From positions 1 through 64,000 of the forward strand of contig CAJNOQ010000048.1 in the NCBI GenBank assembly GCA_905250885.1: a stretch of DNA of 64,000 nucleotides. Direction: 5' to 3'. The translations under genes were made by a program, and so were the position numbers. This stretch comes from Didymodactylos carnosus. Lineage: Eukaryota; Rotifera; Eurotatoria; Philodinida; Philodinidae. This document shows, piece by piece, positions 62,527 to 64,000 of this stretch. Under the pieces are notes generated by a model. That model was not told where the DNA came from. It worked only from the letters and a program-made list of their open reading frames with translations, and did no database searches. The stretch's first letter is position 1, and each line of letters opens with the position of its first letter.

Positions 62527-63479
62527 GCTGGATATGTGCCCTCTTGAGCATGTAGACGAAATGTCATCAGTTCAGGCATCATACTGTTTTTCTGTATTTG
62601 GTCTATATCTAAAACGTCCTATTGTAGTGTGAAAAACACGCGTTTCTTTTCTGACCCGTATCAAAAATAATAATGTACTACTTTCTAAACACTACATTTT
62701 CATCTATCTATGCATACAATCAGTTGAAAAATGTTCTTCATCGTTTTTGTGAAAGAATGAAGAACTTCAAAAAAAAGAATCAAACACAAACTTTTGAAAA
62801 GATCACTGTTCTGTTCTTTTTTCGAGTTGAAACAGAATGTATCACATCACGTTCGCTTACAAGAAGCAGTGTAGTTAATTATAAACAATGTTTCTTGCAA
62901 ATAATAGTCTGCATTATTTAATGCAAACAAAAACACTTTTATCATGTTTTTTCTTTCGTATTTTTTCTATTTCCTGTGTTCAAAAACATAAAGATACAAT
63001 AATTTTAAGTATACCTTGTTTTTTTAGAGAGACAATAGTCGAATTTTAGTATCGATTCAAGTAACGTATCTTCAAGAATGGCTAATGAAATCTGATATAG
63101 ATTTACTATTAGTATCTTATTGAACATTTGAAAAGACTGTAAGAGAAACCGAAGGCATATGATTGTACCTGAAAGATTTTGAGTTTGTTGTTTTTCTTAT
63201 TTTATTTCAATAACAAAACAAATAGTAAAAGTATTGTAGTGTGTATACCACTAATTAACATAAAAGCTCACATGATCTTGCGGTAAAAACTTTTATAACC
63301 GTCCATGAGAGACCTTATAAGAATTTATCTATTAAGGTCATACAAGTGGTCTTTCACGATCGTTTTTCTTTCTACTTTGTAGTATCTTCAGGATAGAGAG
63401 AACCTTAATAACATTTTTACCCATAGATTTGATTTTATGTTCATCTAATATATCAGGTTGAAGGATATTCCATCTAATA
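62527..63479. other. Non-coding stretch, nothing recognised
   Basis: Includes an 82-codon frame (62673-62921) with no recognisable motif and low-complexity composition; not annotated as a gene. Confidence 0.45.
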
Positions 63480-63915
63480 AACTTATGAGATATGCGAGAT
63501 ATGTTGTAGAGAAAATAGATAATTAAAGAATCTACATATTCACTATGATATACAGAAAAAGTATGAAAAACTATTATGTGAATCTCGTAAAACGTGAATT
63601 TTGAATAGACTTTTAATAAATTTGTCTACGTTAGGAGATGCGAATGACGAAAACATAAACATCACAGTCGAATTTGAGCAGATTGAAACTAGACTAGTAA
63701 CGAAATGTTACTTTTTTACTCATTATTATCTTATCGTTCGCTTGCATACTATACTAAACCTTAATTAAAAGCCTTTAGGCTTTTAAATTGATATTTTACC
63801 GGATTCATACAATAGTCTGTCATACTTTTTCTGTATATGCTAGTGAATATGTAGATTCTCTAATTTCCTATTTTCTCCCAACATATCTAGCATATCTTGT
63901 AGCAAAATTTATGTG
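63480..63915. repeat. Inverted-repeat element near right edge
   Basis: Arms of about 115 bp (63480-63598 and 63795-63915) share AGAATCTACATATTCACTA, ATACAGAAAAAGTATGA and AGATATGTTG. A small hairpin (AAAAGCCT/AGGCTTTT, near 63765-63787) lies between them. Arms differ at scattered positions. No coding frame. Confidence 0.7.
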
Positions 63916-64000
63916 ATACGATAGACCCCTGATCTTGTATTGCTTATCTTATAAGATATATTGATAAGAATTTATAATAACGTAAATGATTCTAACGCGT

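Noticed and set aside
1-64000. tRNA, rRNA and CRISPR arrays
   Set aside because: I looked for cloverleaf B-box-like motifs, conserved rRNA blocks and regularly spaced direct repeats and saw none.

Overview
The window reads as animal nuclear DNA: strongly A+T-rich, with genes split into many small exons by introns that are mostly 45-75 bases long with GT...AG ends. The proteins are metazoan (Teashirt, a TIF1-type TRIM protein, SETDB, a neuropeptide-type GPCR, the ciliary protein EFHB). The codon usage, short introns, many small inverted-repeat elements and a decayed gene copy fit a bdelloid rotifer best. A repeat-rich genus such as Rotaria is more likely than Adineta. The species call is inference; 'metazoan' is firm.

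Layout. 1-5.5 kb: no intact gene; two foldback elements and a decayed PCED1/FAM113-type esterase gene (minus). 5.6-11.8 kb: a 20-exon phospholipase C-delta gene (plus), tail to tail with EFHB (minus, 12.2-14.6 kb). 16.9-21.0 kb: mitochondrial trifunctional enzyme beta subunit HADHB (minus, 16 exons). 22.0-25.3 kb: a decayed PIF/Harbinger DNA transposon with matching terminal repeats, a possible CAG target duplication and a nested palindromic element. 25.3-27.6 kb: an RGS-like protein gene (plus), tail to tail with teashirt (minus, 27.7-29.7 kb). 29.7-35.4 kb: a gene-poor desert with microsatellites. 35.4-37.4 kb: a single-RRM protein gene (minus). 41.3-42.6 kb: a PGAM5-like histidine phosphatase (plus). 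46.5-50.9 kb: a TIF1/TRIM24-28-33-like gene (minus), head to head with a SETDB H3K9 methyltransferase gene (plus, 52.8-56.9 kb). 58.2-59.7 kb: a GPCR (minus). 60-64 kb: no gene seen; microsatellites and two foldbacks.

The exon chains of PLC, HADHB, TIF1, SETDB, EFHB, the RGS-like gene, teashirt, the RRM gene and the GPCR were read by hand. Each keeps one open frame through every junction and ends at a stop, so the models are internally consistent, though no transcript was seen. The most interesting biology is the divergent TIF1-SETDB pair, two proteins that work together in heterochromatin silencing in other animals. Their shared 1.9-kb promoter region carries one of two nearly identical 339-bp inverted copies; the other lies 12 kb away in another divergent promoter region. 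A second theme is that five genes each have one unusually long intron, and in four of them a single inverted-repeat element accounts for most or a large part of it.
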